Positions 9,973-21,374 of a DNA stretch of 64,000 bases are shown piece after piece (position 1 is the stretch's first letter; the number at the start of each line of letters is the position of its first letter). The notes under the pieces are model-generated. The model was not told where the DNA came from, did not search any database, and saw only the letters and a list, made by a program, of their open reading frames with translations. This DNA is from Zizania palustris (Eukaryota; Streptophyta; Magnoliopsida; Poales; Poaceae), in NCBI GenBank assembly GCA_019279435.1, contig JAAALK010000079.1, positions 67,032,330-67,096,329 of the forward strand, in the 5' to 3' direction. A program made the position numbers and the translations under genes.

Positions 9973-11338
9973 GATAATGGGTTAAAGGGGTTACTAGCTT
10001 GGAGTTGTCTGATGCACTTTGCTTTATTATAGTTAAGAACCTGTTGTTCCCCTTGCATTGCGCATCGTCTGGATGTCACTGTTTCCTCTTAAGTTTTGGA
10101 TCATGGTACTATGTTTCTGTTTTTATCACTGAATGCTATATAATTATTGTCGTATCGATCCTTTTTGCCTTTTTCTTGTCCAAACATTTGGAGATAACTA
10201 CGGTGCTGCTATCGTGGTAATTTGCCATCAAAGTTCCATTCACAAACAGTTGTTTGCATCACGTTGAACTGTTTTTTGAGAACAAAGGTAGATGGGATGG
10301 TCAATGAGATGAATATTCTTTCAATACGTTGAATGGAGAGATTCAGTTGAGTTGATTCGATTTTTGATGAGATGATGTGTTATTAGTTATTACACATTTA
10401 ATTTTTTGTTTATAAATATTTAAATAATTTTTACTCTCAAATTATTTATCTAATATATGGTCTAATTACATCATTGTATTTCATTTTAATTTAATCTATA
10501 AAATAAAATTATATTTTTGTTATTAAATATATTTGATAAATGAGTTTCACTAAATTTAACCATATCGAAGAAATCAAACAAAAAATTATTATATAATCAC
10601 ATACAATCATCCTAGGTCAGAACTTTTTTTTAGTGCTGCTGCGACGCGTATGAACAGAATACTTGGTTTTCATATGCCCTTTTTACCTTTCAATCTTTCA
10701 GGCCTTCCTGTTTGACGACGAGAAGAACGCGACGTGCTCAGCTGCTAAACAACCACTTGTATGATCTCAGTTGCAAACCTTGACCTGAATGAAGTCCAGA
10801 AATGGCAGAATCAGTTCCTGTTCCTGCAAGAAAACTCGCCTCCACGGGGAACACGCAGCCATCCCGCTCTTTGCTTCTGCTTGCCGTGGCGACGTTGCTG
10901 TTCTGAAAAATACTCGCCGGTCGCCGTTCCGACTTTCTGCTTCAGATTCACCGAACCTGCCGGAAACGCGGCCGCCTGCGTTCGCCCGGCGCACCGTCGA
11001 TGACACGGGGGGCCCGCCCTTGAGAATATTCGCCTGTGGCCTTCGCGTCCAACCGCTCGCCGCCTCGTGTCGAGCACGCAGGTGAAAATGCCGCGACGAC
11101 GACGAGCTGAGCTGAAAGCTGCAGCCGCCCCGGACCTCAGAAATTTTGGTTGGTCAGAGTTGCATCCCGATGAGGAGAAGAGAAGCCGAGGCGAATCTAC
11201 AATTCAACACCGCCTCCTCTTGCTGCTCCTGCTCCTGCTCCTGCCACTTGCTTGTTAGTATATACCAAGCTCCATCCTGAACCGGCCAGAGCTTGATCAA
11301 GTGGTGCTGCTCTTGCCTTGGAGAAGACGAGCGTGAGC
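9973..11338. other. RPS2 3' flank and RbcX upstream region
   Basis: The RPS2 3' UTR is followed by AT-rich sequence to about 10610, then GC-rich DNA from 10690 with no recognisable protein. A 56-codon frame from ATG 11088 to the stop ending at 11258 (starts MPRRRRAELKAAAAPDL, ends in a run of leucines coded by CTCCTG repeats) lies 80 bp before the RbcX start. It would act as an upstream ORF if the transcript begins before 11088. It is not called as a gene. Confidence 0.45.
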
Positions 11339-11898
11339 ATGGCCGGGGTTCAGGTGATGCCGGCGGTGGGCGCGGTGGCCACCGTCGACGTGAGGGCGGA
11401 AGGGAGCAGAGCTGCAGGGCTGAGAAGGGGGCGCGCCTCAGGGTCAGGGGTGAGCAGTGCTAGCCTGTTCGCCGGAGACTGGAGGAGGCGGCCTCGCCGG
11501 CCGGCGTGCACTGTCGGGGTCAGGCAGTGCCGGGGCAGGAGCAAGAGGCAGCAAGGGCTCGCCGTCGTCTGCAACCTCGGCGGCGACTACGAGGAAGGAT
11601 TCGAGGACGTCCACGTGGTAATATAATCATCTCCTCTCGTGTCATCCCTGTCTCTAGCTTGCAGCTGGTTGGAATTTTGCTGAATTTTCATGGTCGAGAT
11701 GAGTTCAAGGAAATTGATACGAACTCTTCTCCATTCTTTCGCAGCAACTGATGAATTCTTTACCTACAAAGCCGTCAGGACCGTTCTTACCCAGCTCTAC
11801 GAAATGAACCCACCCAGCTACCGATGGTTCTACAAGTAAGCAATCCATTATTTACAATTCCATCTACTGAACTAGTGTAAATGATCAAGTGAATCTGC

Positions 11899-11949
<51 letters not shown>

Positions 11950-12402
11950 ATGCAGCTTTGTTTGTGTAAACAAGCCTACCGATGGCAAGCTGTTCCTTCG
12001 TGCTCTCGGAAAGGTAGATTGGCTACTACACAGTTCATCAAATTTCTGACTGATGCAAATGCTAGACAGCATCTCTGTCTACTGCTGCAACCTGCGAGCT
12101 GAAGCTTAATTACATGGATGCTCCTTTTGTCACAGGAGAGGCAGGAGCTTGCAGAGCGAGTGATGATAACTAGGCTTCACTTGTACAGCAAATGGATCAA
12201 GGTGGATTGATCCCGGTAGCCTTGTGACCTGTGAGATAACCACAAAGTTGACCTCTGAATTAACTGACGCGTGCTTCTGTTCGTCTGGCAGAAATGTGAC
12301 CACGCAAAGATGTACGAGAGGATATCCGACGAGAACCTGTTGCTGATGAGAGAGCGGCTCATGGAGACGGTCATCTGGCCGGCAGACGACACCAACACAT
12401 GA
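11339..12402 (+). CDS. RBCX2: Chaperonin-like RbcX protein 2, chloroplastic (frame broken by one base)
   Basis: There are five exons: 11339-11617, 11745-11835, 11956-12013, 12136-12201 and 12292-12402. RbcX is a small helical dimer that binds the C-terminal tail of the Rubisco large subunit and helps assemble the RbcL8 core in the stroma. Exon 1 encodes an Arg/Ala-rich transit peptide and the acidic linker GGDYEEGFEDVHV. The core reads FTYKAVRTVLTQLYEMNPP, RWFYNFVCVNKPTDGK, ERQELAERVMITRLHLY and DENLLLMRERLMETVIWP, ending DDTNT. Exon 2 is 91 nt where the flanking phases need 92: after CAA CTG ATG AAT one base is missing in AATTCTTTACC (11756-11766). Translated literally, the protein is truncated before the core. 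A sequencing error is more likely than loss of the gene, but either is possible. The ATG at 11339 is the first in frame; the TTG at 11318 was not used. Confidence 0.88.
11903..11949. repeat. (CT)n microsatellite in RbcX intron 2
   Basis: About 22 CT dinucleotides directly precede the polypyrimidine tract and AG acceptor of RbcX exon 3 at 11956. The run therefore doubles as the splice-acceptor pyrimidine tract and is likely to be length-polymorphic. Confidence 0.9.
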
Positions 12403-13154
12403 GAGAAGATTGGCTGATCAAGCTATCATTCATGCCTCGATCTGCATCCCCTGACGAGTGACACGCCTACAGTTAATCCAAGAGTCAGTGTACCAGTTCA
12501 AGAACAAATTCAGCTTCCATTCAGTAGACGTACAGATTGGTCTAGCTGAGAGTGAGAGTGAAGACACTGCAAACAGTAGTTAATACTTGTAGTTTGAGTC
12601 AAGTTCGTCAGTACATTGCCAAAGAAAGATATAATAAAGTTTAAGATGATCACAATTATATATGCTGCAGATGAAATATGTTGGAATACGACGCATTCAA
12701 TTCATGGGCATATTATACAATTGATTGTCGCTGGGGACAGACAGTAACACGTAATGGCAATCTGCTGGAATACTATTCGTATTATAATATTGCTAAGTTG
12801 CATTTTGTACTTAATATATATAATCCACCAAAAACTTAGATTATGTATGTGTTACATAAAAAATAAATAAATCTGCTGTGTCTCTGTACGTGTTAGAACG
12901 ATTATGATTGCTACGTCCAATTTCTAGCGCTGATTAATTGCAAGTCGATCAGGCGAACCGCATATAATTAATCCAGTGGTTGTAGTTTGGTAAGCTGAAA
13001 ATATTTGTGAATAATTCTCGTGCCAAATATTATCACAATAAGTAGCCCATGGCTTAGACCCGATTTAGAATTTAGATTTTTTTCAAAGCAAATTAGCGTG
13101 GTTGTTTTTGCTATTTTTAAATAAAATCCGCTGTTAATTTTGTGCGTTACAAAT
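12403..13154. other. RbcX 3' flank and intergenic sequence
   Basis: A probable 3' UTR extends to about 12640. The remainder is AT-rich and shows no gene or bounded repeat. Confidence 0.5.
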
Positions 13155-13676
13155 AAGGGTGCGTTTGGTTTTCCTTTTGAAATCTGCTTCTGTTGTGAAA
13201 AAGCGGAAGTTGAATCAAACGGATTTATCAAACACTGCTTCTGTTGTGAAAAATCAGTTTTTTTCTAGTACAAATTTGGATGCAATTTGGACCTAGCTTT
13301 TTTGTTTTTTAGTACAGATTAAATAGCATAAATTCAAGACGTCTTGATTGATCTAACATTATTATAATTTGTATTGAATTGTACATTTCATAAGATAATA
13401 TGTGGTTGTCGGTTACTTTATGAGATTAACTATGCATTTTTTATTTATATAATATATTTTTCAGTTATTTAGTTGTATCAATGTTGAGTGTTATCTATTT
13501 ATATATACGTATATAATAATAAAAATTATGTAACTTATAAAAAACAGTAACTTACAACAATTTCAATCAACGACTTTTAGTTTTTCTACAGCAGACAACT
13601 CACAACAGCCTTTTCACGGCCTCACAACAACGACTTTTTCACATCTCACACCATAACTAAACACAACCAAAATCCT
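13155..13676. mobile_element. Candidate hAT-type MITE, diverged
   Basis: The left part (GGGTGCGTTTGGTTTTCC then CTTCTGTTGTGAAAAAG) and the reversed right part (GGATTTTGGTTGTGTTTAG then GATGTGAAAAAGTCG) are imperfect inverted repeats. The same style of end is seen in the element at 55145-55822. The body is AT-rich and non-coding. Borders are approximate and no clear target duplication was found. Confidence 0.45.
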
Positions 13677-14070
13677 TAATTACGCTCGCTTGACACGCAC
13701 GTGGCACGCTCTGAAGCCGATGGTTCCCACGTCACCGTCCGTGATAGTTCGAGGACGACAAAGCCCAAAAGCAGAGAATTTCCCTTTTGTCCTCGAAAAG
13801 AAACTGGGCCCACTCGTCGGTCTCTCTCACTTGTCCCAGGCCAGCTGCGCCTAATTCCCAATAAATAGCTCGACTTTTCCGTGTGTTGCAAAAGTGAGTA
13901 ATTAATCGAAGCATGCAGAGCTCGCGTACGTTTCGCTCCCGCGGAATTTAGATTTCTTTTCGTGCGGTCGAGCTCGGTTGACCTCAGCTAACTTCACGCC
14001 ATGCACTTACACGTACGTACGTACGTAGCTGCATGCACGCATGTCGATCTGACGAAAACCCAATTTCGTC

Positions 14071-14093
14071 ATATATATATATATATATATATA
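14071..14093. repeat. (AT)n microsatellite
   Basis: An uninterrupted run of about eleven AT dinucleotides in intergenic sequence. No function is suggested. Confidence 0.9.
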
Positions 14094-14419
14094 GTGAACT
14101 AGAAAAGATGATCGCGTTGTTCGTGGAGTTAGTATAAGATAACGAGAGACTACTTTGTCTCTCGTACGTCAGCTAGTCTGGTTAATCGTACAGTTTTTAA
14201 AATAACATATCAACCGCATTTCTATTATGTTTTAAAGAAATACGACACCATTTCATATTAGAACTTTAAAATTGAGTATACTCTGATGAGACTTAGCATC
14301 AGTTTCTATTAGAATTCTAAAATTGAGCGTGCTTAACCGAGAGTAGTATCATGATGTGTTATCTTATGTGAAGTTTTTGTATTATGTCACATCATATATA
14401 TCACAGGACTTTCAAACAA

Positions 14420-14840
14420 TGTTGGGTGCAGACTAAGGATCTTCGCTTGGGCTCTCTCAAGAAGGATACAAAGGAGTTGGAGCCATCGGTCGTACGGGCT
14501 TAAGGAATTTTTATGGCGAGGCTAGAAAGGGAGCGAAAATGGCTTTCATCCTAATTACTTGGGAGCTCTAGAATGAAAGGAATATGCGCATGTTTTAGGA
14601 TATTGCGTCTATGCCAGAGGCTCTAGTTGACCGCATTACGGATGAGCTGTCTACGTGGTTTCAAGGCGGAGCGAAAAGTAGCTAGCGCGCATTCTGCCTT
14701 AGTTTAGTTTCGATGTCCTTGTTTATGTTGTGTATCTCTTCCCATCTCTTCTTTGCCCTCTGACAATCCTGATTGTTGGTCTTTTTCAAACACTGTAATT
14801 CTATATTCTTCTAATGAATATACCAGAGCCATCTTAAATA
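14420..14840 (+). mobile_element. 3' fragment of a LINE-type (non-LTR) retrotransposon
   Basis: Frame 14535-14680 reads like the C-terminal end of a plant L1-type reverse transcriptase polyprotein: RKGAKMAFILITWEL, stop, NERNMRMF, stop, DIASMPEALVDRITDEL, WFQGGAKSS, stop. The W-E-(L/I)-W-x-E-R-N motif is characteristic of that tail. Two in-frame stops show decay. The following T-rich sequence with TTTCGATGTCCTTGTTTATG and AATGAATATACCAGAGCC resembles LINE 3' UTR sequence. The rest of the element is absent, consistent with 5' truncation. Confidence 0.65.
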
Positions 14841-15356
14841 AACAATTTATCTTTTGCAGTGATAATGGCTTCAGTAATTTTTTATGGGTATTTCTATTTC
14901 GTACTTTAAAATTTCATAAGATGATAATAACTTAGGGTTCCTATTTCTCTTCTGCATGGCGATGATGATATGCACGATACGTGTGTAACCATGCGCAATA
15001 TCTAGCTACCAACCTGCTAGCTGTTAGCTAACTCCTTATTTTTTCCCACAAGCAAACGGAACATGCACGTACGTGTGCATCTGCACGCTTTCCCGCCCAA
15101 TCGCCCAGCATGCATCCCGAATCTAGATAGTGCCGCCTATAAGTACCACGCCATGAGCACACCTTCGTCTTCATCGATCCAGCATCCAATAGCTTCAAGC
15201 CTGTCATATAATACACACACCCTAGCTAGATATATGCAGTGTCTCGATCAGATCATCACCTGCTCGGTCTGTTGAAGTTTCTGAATAGCTTTGTGATCAT
15301 ATATACATAGTGTAGCTGATCACAAGCTAAGTAGGAATTTGTTGATCTCTCCATAT
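14841..15356. other. Upstream region of the polygalacturonase gene
   Basis: No coding sequence is seen. A TATA-like TATAAGTACC at about 15137 and the CA-rich stretch that follows could be the core promoter of the gene starting at 15357; this is by position only. Confidence 0.4.
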
Positions 15357-18252
15357 ATGCGAATAATGGCATCCGGTGCGAGCAAGCTCGGGCTGTTCAT
15401 GGCGTCGCTCCTGCTCGCTGTCACCTTCCTCCTGTCCGGCGCTAGTGTTGTGGACGCTGAGGCGGCTATCATGAGCAACTCTGGTGGTGGCGGAGCTGGA
15501 GCTACACTGACCAGCAGGGGAAGGTTTCTTCAGGCGGCGGTGGCGGCGTCGACGATGATGACGCAGAGCGCGCTGTTCAGCCTCGATAGCTACGGCGCCC
15601 GTGGCGACGGCGAGAGGGACGACACGCATGCGCTGGCCCAGGCGTGGAGCGCCGCGTGCGCCTCGCGGCGGCCGGCCGTCGTGCTCGTTCCGGCGGACAG
15701 GAGCTACCTGCTCAAGCAAGTCACCCTCTCCGGCCCGTGTAAATCCAGCATCACGTTCATGGTAATAATCCACGTCACAGCGATCCGATCGCGCGCGCTT
15801 GATTATTAATTTTAATCTGGCGGAAATTAACTCCACTCTATCGTGTGGTTTATTTGATGCTACAGGTGAAGGGCACGCTGGTGGCCTCGCCGGACAGGTC
15901 GAGCTGGAACGAAAACAACAGGAGGCACTGGATCGTCGTCCGCGGCGTCGACGGCCTTGCCGTCGGCGGAGGCGGCACCATCGACGGCAACGGCGAGGTC
16001 TGGTGGAAGAACTCCTGCAAATTCAACAGGGCCCTCGTGAGTACTATACACGCAGTACATGCAATCATGCATGCACGTACTGAAGAAATCAATTAGTTTA
16101 GTCAGAAGAGGCGGTTAATTAACTAGTTTGGCGCCGTTTTCTTGATGCGATGCTTTACCCTCTTGGCGTCTATACTTCTAATTCTCGTTTGCACGTTAAT
16201 GGGTCGTCTAGACTTTGAGTTCGTGCAATATTTGACACACAATTTGGCAAAATTTGATGGATATATACATCTCTAACCCAGCTTCATTTCCCCCTCTTTT
16301 TCAGCCATGCAAAGGAGCTCCAACAGTACGTGCAGTGCATGCAGTCCATTCCTCTTTACTTCCGAATTTGCTCCTTCCATTTTGACTATTTTTTTTTAAA
16401 AAAACTCAAACATAAAGTTATTTCATTAAATCCATTATTCTTTAATATTTTAGATATTAATATAATTTTTTAAACCCAAACGATCTGTAACATAAAAATT
16501 AAATAATGTTCTAATGATCATTTTAATTATATATTTTGGCTGTTCATTGTGTCTGTAATTAATACAGGCATTGAGTTTCCACACGTGCAATAACCTGAGG
16601 GTGGATGGCCTGAAGATGGTGAACAGCCAGCAGATCCACGTGTCAGTGGAGGACTGCACCGGCGTGCAGGTGGCCCACCTGTCAATCACCGCGCCTGGCA
16701 CCAGCCCCAACACAGATGGCATCCACGTCACCCGCAGCCGCAACGTCCAAGTCAGAGACTGCATCATCAAGACTGGTAAATTAATTAACCAACTCGCTAT
16801 TTAACCACGTAAAATCGATTAATAGTTCGGCCAATATATTAATATTCTAAATTTTATAATATAAAAAATATAAATGTAGCTGTGAATTTGTGACCAGATT
16901 TAAACCCTGTTTGGATCTCGTAAACTAATTGTTAGCAGCTAATTTTTCGCCGTAGTTCATCCAAACAACTTAACTAATTACTAAATTAATTGTTAGTTCA
17001 TGGGACAACTAATGGTTTGCCATTAGTCTACAAAAGTGAACTAACAGGAGCTAATTTAATAGGGGTCTTTAGGGCTCGTTTGGATGGAGCAAAACTAATT
17101 GTTAGCTAGAATTAATTATTAGTTATATAATAATTAGTTGACTAATAATTAGTTCATATATGTTTAGACAAACATACTTTGGACTAAGACCTGAAAAAGA
17201 GTAAATGACCCATATTAGCTCTCATTAGTCCACAAATTAGCTACCATTAATTAGTTGGTCCATAAACTAACAATTAGTTTAGTAATTAGTTGGGTTGTTT
17301 GGATGAACTAAGGCTAAAAATTAACTACTAACAATTACTTTATAGGATCCAAACGGGTCTTACTCCTTTTTCATGTATTAGTTCAAAGTATCCAAACACA
17401 CGTGAACTATTAGCCATTAACAATTAGTTTTAGTACATCCAAATGTATCCTTAGTTTAATTAAATCTATCCTTAATTAATCTGCAGGGGATGACTGCATG
17501 TCGATCGAGGATGGGACCCACGACCTGCATGTCACGAGACTGGTGTGTGGGCCCGGCCATGGGATTAGCATCGGGAGCTTAGGAGACGGCGACTCCAGAG
17601 CTGAGGTGTCCGGCATCTTCGTGGACACCGTGCAGCTGCATGGCACAACCAATGGAGCTCGCATCAAGACATGGCAGGTCAGTCTGTCAACGCAGGCATG
17701 GCAGCACGATCTTTATCTGTTCTTGTAAATCTCTCGTTGTTTTCTGTGGAATTTTGCATGGGATTATTGGCGAAATTCTGATCACTGCAATTTGCAGGGA
17801 GGGAGTGGATACGCCAAGAACATCGTATTCCAGAACATGGCCATGGATGGGGTGAAGAACCCAATCATCATCGACCAGAGCTACTGCGACTCGTCCAAGC
17901 CATGCAAGGCACAGGTGCTCAAGAAATTAAAACAGTCGATCTCAGAACAATTTCCTGTATTTATTAGCACGAGTGATCCGTGAAACATCTAGTCACACAC
18001 TGTGTGTTGCAATGATCCCAGGGGTCAGCAGTGGAGGTTAGCAACGTTGTCTTCAAGAACATCAGAGGGACAACCATTTCCAAGGATGCCATCACCCTGA
18101 ACTGCAGCAAGAACCACCCATGCTTTGACATTGCCTTGCAGGACATCAACCTCACAATGGTGGGTGGCCATGGTGGAGCAGCAAGTACTTGCCAGAATGC
18201 AAAATGGAGGGAATCAGGAACTGTCATCCCACAGCCATGCATAGGCAACTAG
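15357..18252 (+). CDS. Polygalacturonase, glycoside hydrolase family 28
   Basis: There are seven exons: 15357-15761, 15866-16036, 16305-16325, 16568-16775, 17487-17677, 17798-17914 and 18022-18252, coding 447 residues with consistent phases. A secretion signal (LGLFMASLLLAVTFLLSGA) leads the protein. The four GH28 motifs are intact: SPNTDGIHV (catalytic Asp), GDDCMSI (Asp pair), CGPGHGISIGSLG (His) and ARIKTWQGG (substrate-binding Arg/Lys). The N-terminal SYGARGDGERDDTHAL block is typical of plant members. The enzyme would hydrolyse alpha-1,4-galacturonan in pectin in the cell wall; endo or exo mode cannot be fixed from sequence. Exon 3 is only 21 nt (PCKGAPT), required for continuity between KFNRAL and ALSFHTCNN. 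ATG 15366 is an alternative start three codons downstream. Intron 4 holds nested MITE-like repeats. Confidence 0.93.
16904..17451. mobile_element. Nested inverted-repeat MITEs in polygalacturonase intron 4
   Basis: Four arms sharing the word AACTAATTGTTAGC or its reverse lie in this intron. The outer pair starts at CCCTGTTTGGATCTCG (16904) and ends CATCCAAATGTATCC (17451). The inner pair starts at GGCTCGTTTGGATGGAGC (about 17072) and ends GGATCCAAACGGG (about 17358). The simplest reading is one copy of a MITE family inserted in another copy of the same family. The pairing of arms is ambiguous because they are homologous. Neither copy touches the splice sites. Confidence 0.6.
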
Positions 18253-18987
18253 GGGGAGGGCTGGGGTGGACCTTGGACAAGAACTGTATAAAGGTTGTAT
18301 ACAAATTCAGAACTAGTCAATACCCATGCATTCATCATAGGGCATACCAAGGCTACAAAGTGTCAAAGTGTGTGTGTCAATTTGATTCAAGTAACATTCC
18401 TGTAAATTCTTTTATACAAAGCATCAGATAAAGCAGTTGATACTTCAGTCTTGGTGCTGATTTAGAGAGATCTGATAGATTGACTCCAGAGAAGTAGCTT
18501 CATATTTTTATCATCCTGAAATTCCTGATACATTGTTGTCTCAAAAAAGTGATGCTGATGCACACAAGTGTGTGGCTTCTGAATGCTTCTCTTGCGTCGA
18601 ACAGATTAGGCAAATGAGCGGCGCTCGTCTTTACTGATGCTTCCTCCGATGATTTCTTTCCCTAGAACTCTCCTGAACCTTCTAGAACCATGCACCCATT
18701 TGCTTCTTCTTCCTCCTGAATTCTTCTGCAGGTTGTACGTGACTACATGCATGGGTACCACTACTGCTGATACCTGAATGCATCTAGAGCCTAGAGAAGA
18801 AGTCGTGGGTTGGTAACAAATGATATATTTAGCTCGGAGATTACGCACTCAAGAAAAATACCGGCAATCACAGAGATTGCGCACTTAAGACTCGCTGAGA
18901 TTGCTAAAGATAGCTTTTTTGTGATGAAAATTCTCTTAGTTTTGTGCTGAAAATGCATTTGAATATGTAACAATTGCCAGTAGTGTG
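18253..18987. other. Polygalacturonase 3' flank
   Basis: Probable 3' UTR and non-coding sequence; no gene, RNA or bounded repeat was recognised. Confidence 0.5.
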
Positions 18988-20467
18988 CAGGGATTTGGGA
19001 TTCAGACCGAATGGTATGAAATTCACCGAAATTCGCCCATTTCAGTGAGTTCCGAATTAGTATAAACCGGTCAAAAAATTTTAATATAATTTGAATTTTT
19101 ATCCTAGTCTAATATTCGCATAAGTCTACCAATGCATCCCTTACATATAAAACTCTATAAAACCTAGTAGCTTCATGTTTTTTCCTCATATTTATTGTGT
19201 TTTTGGTAACTGCACTGTTTCTAATGGTTAGACAGCTGCACTTTTTTTCTGATTGTTGTTTTTAATACTTCAATTCTCTCTATTATCCCTAATAGTTGAT
19301 GAAATGATTTTTTATTTACTTTTTTGCTTGTTATAAGTCACACACAAGTATAAAGTTGCTTACCTATTATGTTAATAATCACTCCGTCTACTATAACTTA
19401 CAAAAAAAGACTACTTATTAATAAAATAAATATTACACAAGAGATTACATAATTCTTTAGGTGACTATTTTTATTTTTTTACTCTCACACTATTGAATTG
19501 GCAAAGAGGGAAGGGTGCCTTTATTTATAGATTTACAAGACCGTTGGATGATTGACATGTGACAACATATGAGCTATTCATTTCAAAAAATATCTCATCT
19601 TTAGATTCTTCTCAAGTTGCTATAACACTCAAGATTCTACACATTTTTACCTAAATATTTGTAGTCATTAATATATGAGAAACTTCAATAAATCTTGCTC
19701 TTCTCAACAGATTTAATTCGAGTTCATATGCAACCTAAAAAATCCAAGAATAAATAAATATCTGAATTAACATTTGGTAACTGCCCTGGATATAGGACAA
19801 GAGACTAGCATCCTTGCTGTCGTCTCCACGCCTGCTCACCGTGCTCACGTCTTGTCATGTGCGTGCCATGCAGAACTCCACTGCCATAAACCTCACGCAT
19901 GCGACGCGCTGCTCAGGGTGAATGGGTACTCGAGTCGACAAGGGTCTAAAGTCTTCGGCTACGTCCAAGATTACTCCTTTCTTATTTCTAGTGGAGTGTA
20001 ATATTCTTTACGTAAATCTTGATTTTGACGTAGCAAAATTTACAATTTACACTAAAATTATTGTGCATCCTATGAAATATATAAAATTATAAAGTGTTTT
20101 CTAATTTTAATGAGTAGTACATAAAATATACTAACAATAATAATATCTAATTAGTTTATTAAATTTACTATAAATATATTTTAATAATTTATTTATTTGA
20201 TATTACATGTGTTTATATATTTTCTCTTTAAATGTAACCAAAGTTTTAAAAACTTTGGCTTAATAAAAATTAAATAACAGATAATATCTAAATTACTATA
20301 AAAGTTAAATGTATATAAAATTAACAAAATTTACTATACAAGTTTTCGATTTTTTTAAATTTTGTTACAATTTTGGTCAAATTTTGTTCGAAATTTCCGA
20401 AATTCCTAAATTTCCATCTATCTCAGTGACGACCGAATATTTTTCTATGTTAAATCCCAGAACGTTG
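18988..20467. mobile_element. Candidate non-autonomous hAT-like element, ~1.48 kb
   Basis: The left end CAGGGATTTGGGATTC and the reversed right end CAACGTTCTGGGATTT form imperfect terminal inverted repeats beginning CA. The flanks GTAGTGTG (18980-18987) and GTAGTGTT (20468-20475) match at seven of eight bases, as for an aged 8-bp hAT duplication. Subterminal words such as GAAATTC/GAATTTC are inverted between the two halves. The interior is AT-rich except a GC-rich core at about 19780-19960. No transposase motif is visible. Confidence 0.5.
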
Positions 20468-20668
20468 GTAGTGTTGGCCCAGCTCTCTCACTAGCACTCA
20501 ATTCTTACATGCACAAGACAAAAAAAAAATTGTACACCAGCCAAAGCACAAGAGGTAAATCACTTTCACTAATTACTTTGCACACTCACACACACTGCAC
20601 TTGCGCTCACACACTGCACCCTTTCTTTTTTCACTCACCCTTTTTCACACACATCTTCACTGCACTCA

Positions 20669-21223
20669 CTTCCCTATTTAAGCACACACAGGAGCACTCA
20701 CCACAAGCACGCACTCCACTGCATGCAGCCACAAAGCTAGCCACGACACATGCATGTAGAGCCACAACGCACGCACACGCACTGGCCGCACACTTGGCTG
20801 GGCACTAACCCCACTTCCCTATTTAAGCACACACTCCACTGCATGCAGCCACAAAGCTAGCCACGACGCATGCATGTAGAGCCATAACGCACGCACACAC
20901 ACTGGCCGCACACTTGGCTGGGCACTAACCCCACTTCCCTATTTAAGCACACACAGGAGCACTCACCACAAGCACGCACTCCACTGCATGCAGCCACAAA
21001 GCTAGCCACGACGCATGTATGTAGAGCCACAACGCACGCACACGCATTGGCCGCACACTTGGCTGGGCACTAACCCCACTTCCCTATTTAAGCACACACA
21101 GGAGCACTCACCACAAGCACGCACTCCACTGCATGCAGCCACAAAGCTAGCCACGACGCATGCATGTAGAGCCACAACGCATGCATACGCACTGGCCGCA
21201 CACTTGGCTGGACACTAACCCCA
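20669..21223 (+). repeat. Four tandem copies of a 145-bp TATA-containing unit upstream of the UGT gene
   Basis: Units run 20669-20813, 20814-20933, 20934-21078 and 21079-21223 (145, 120, 145 and 145 bp). Unit 2 lacks about 25 bp (the GGAGCACTCACCACAAGC part). Each unit begins CTTCCCTATTTAAGCACAC. The TATTTAA word is at 20675, 20820, 20940 and 21085. RY-type words follow (CTGCATGCAG and GCATGCATG, with slight changes in some copies). Copies are nearly identical, so the amplification is recent. The array ends 151 bp before the UGT start codon. It also reads through as an open frame in places, but composition and context favour a regulatory rather than coding role. Confidence 0.85.
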
Positions 21224-21374
21224 CTACACCATGCATGCCCACCACTAATTACATTCATCACTAAGCACCCCACTAAGCACTAGCTAAATTTGCACTAAAT
21301 AAAATACTAACAACAAGATTAATTTTAACAGGCAGTGTGTGATTCTCGGTGGGACGAACTCGTGTAAGTTATCT

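Noticed and set aside
11318..11338. Earlier non-ATG start for RbcX (TTG at 11318)
   Set aside because: Plant nuclear genes rarely use TTG, and ATG 11339 gives a suitable transit peptide.
20509..21218. Repeat array as a His/Thr-rich protein
   Set aside because: The reading frame is an effect of the tandem units; the TATA-like context and position favour regulatory DNA, and the 120-bp unit adds no protein evidence.
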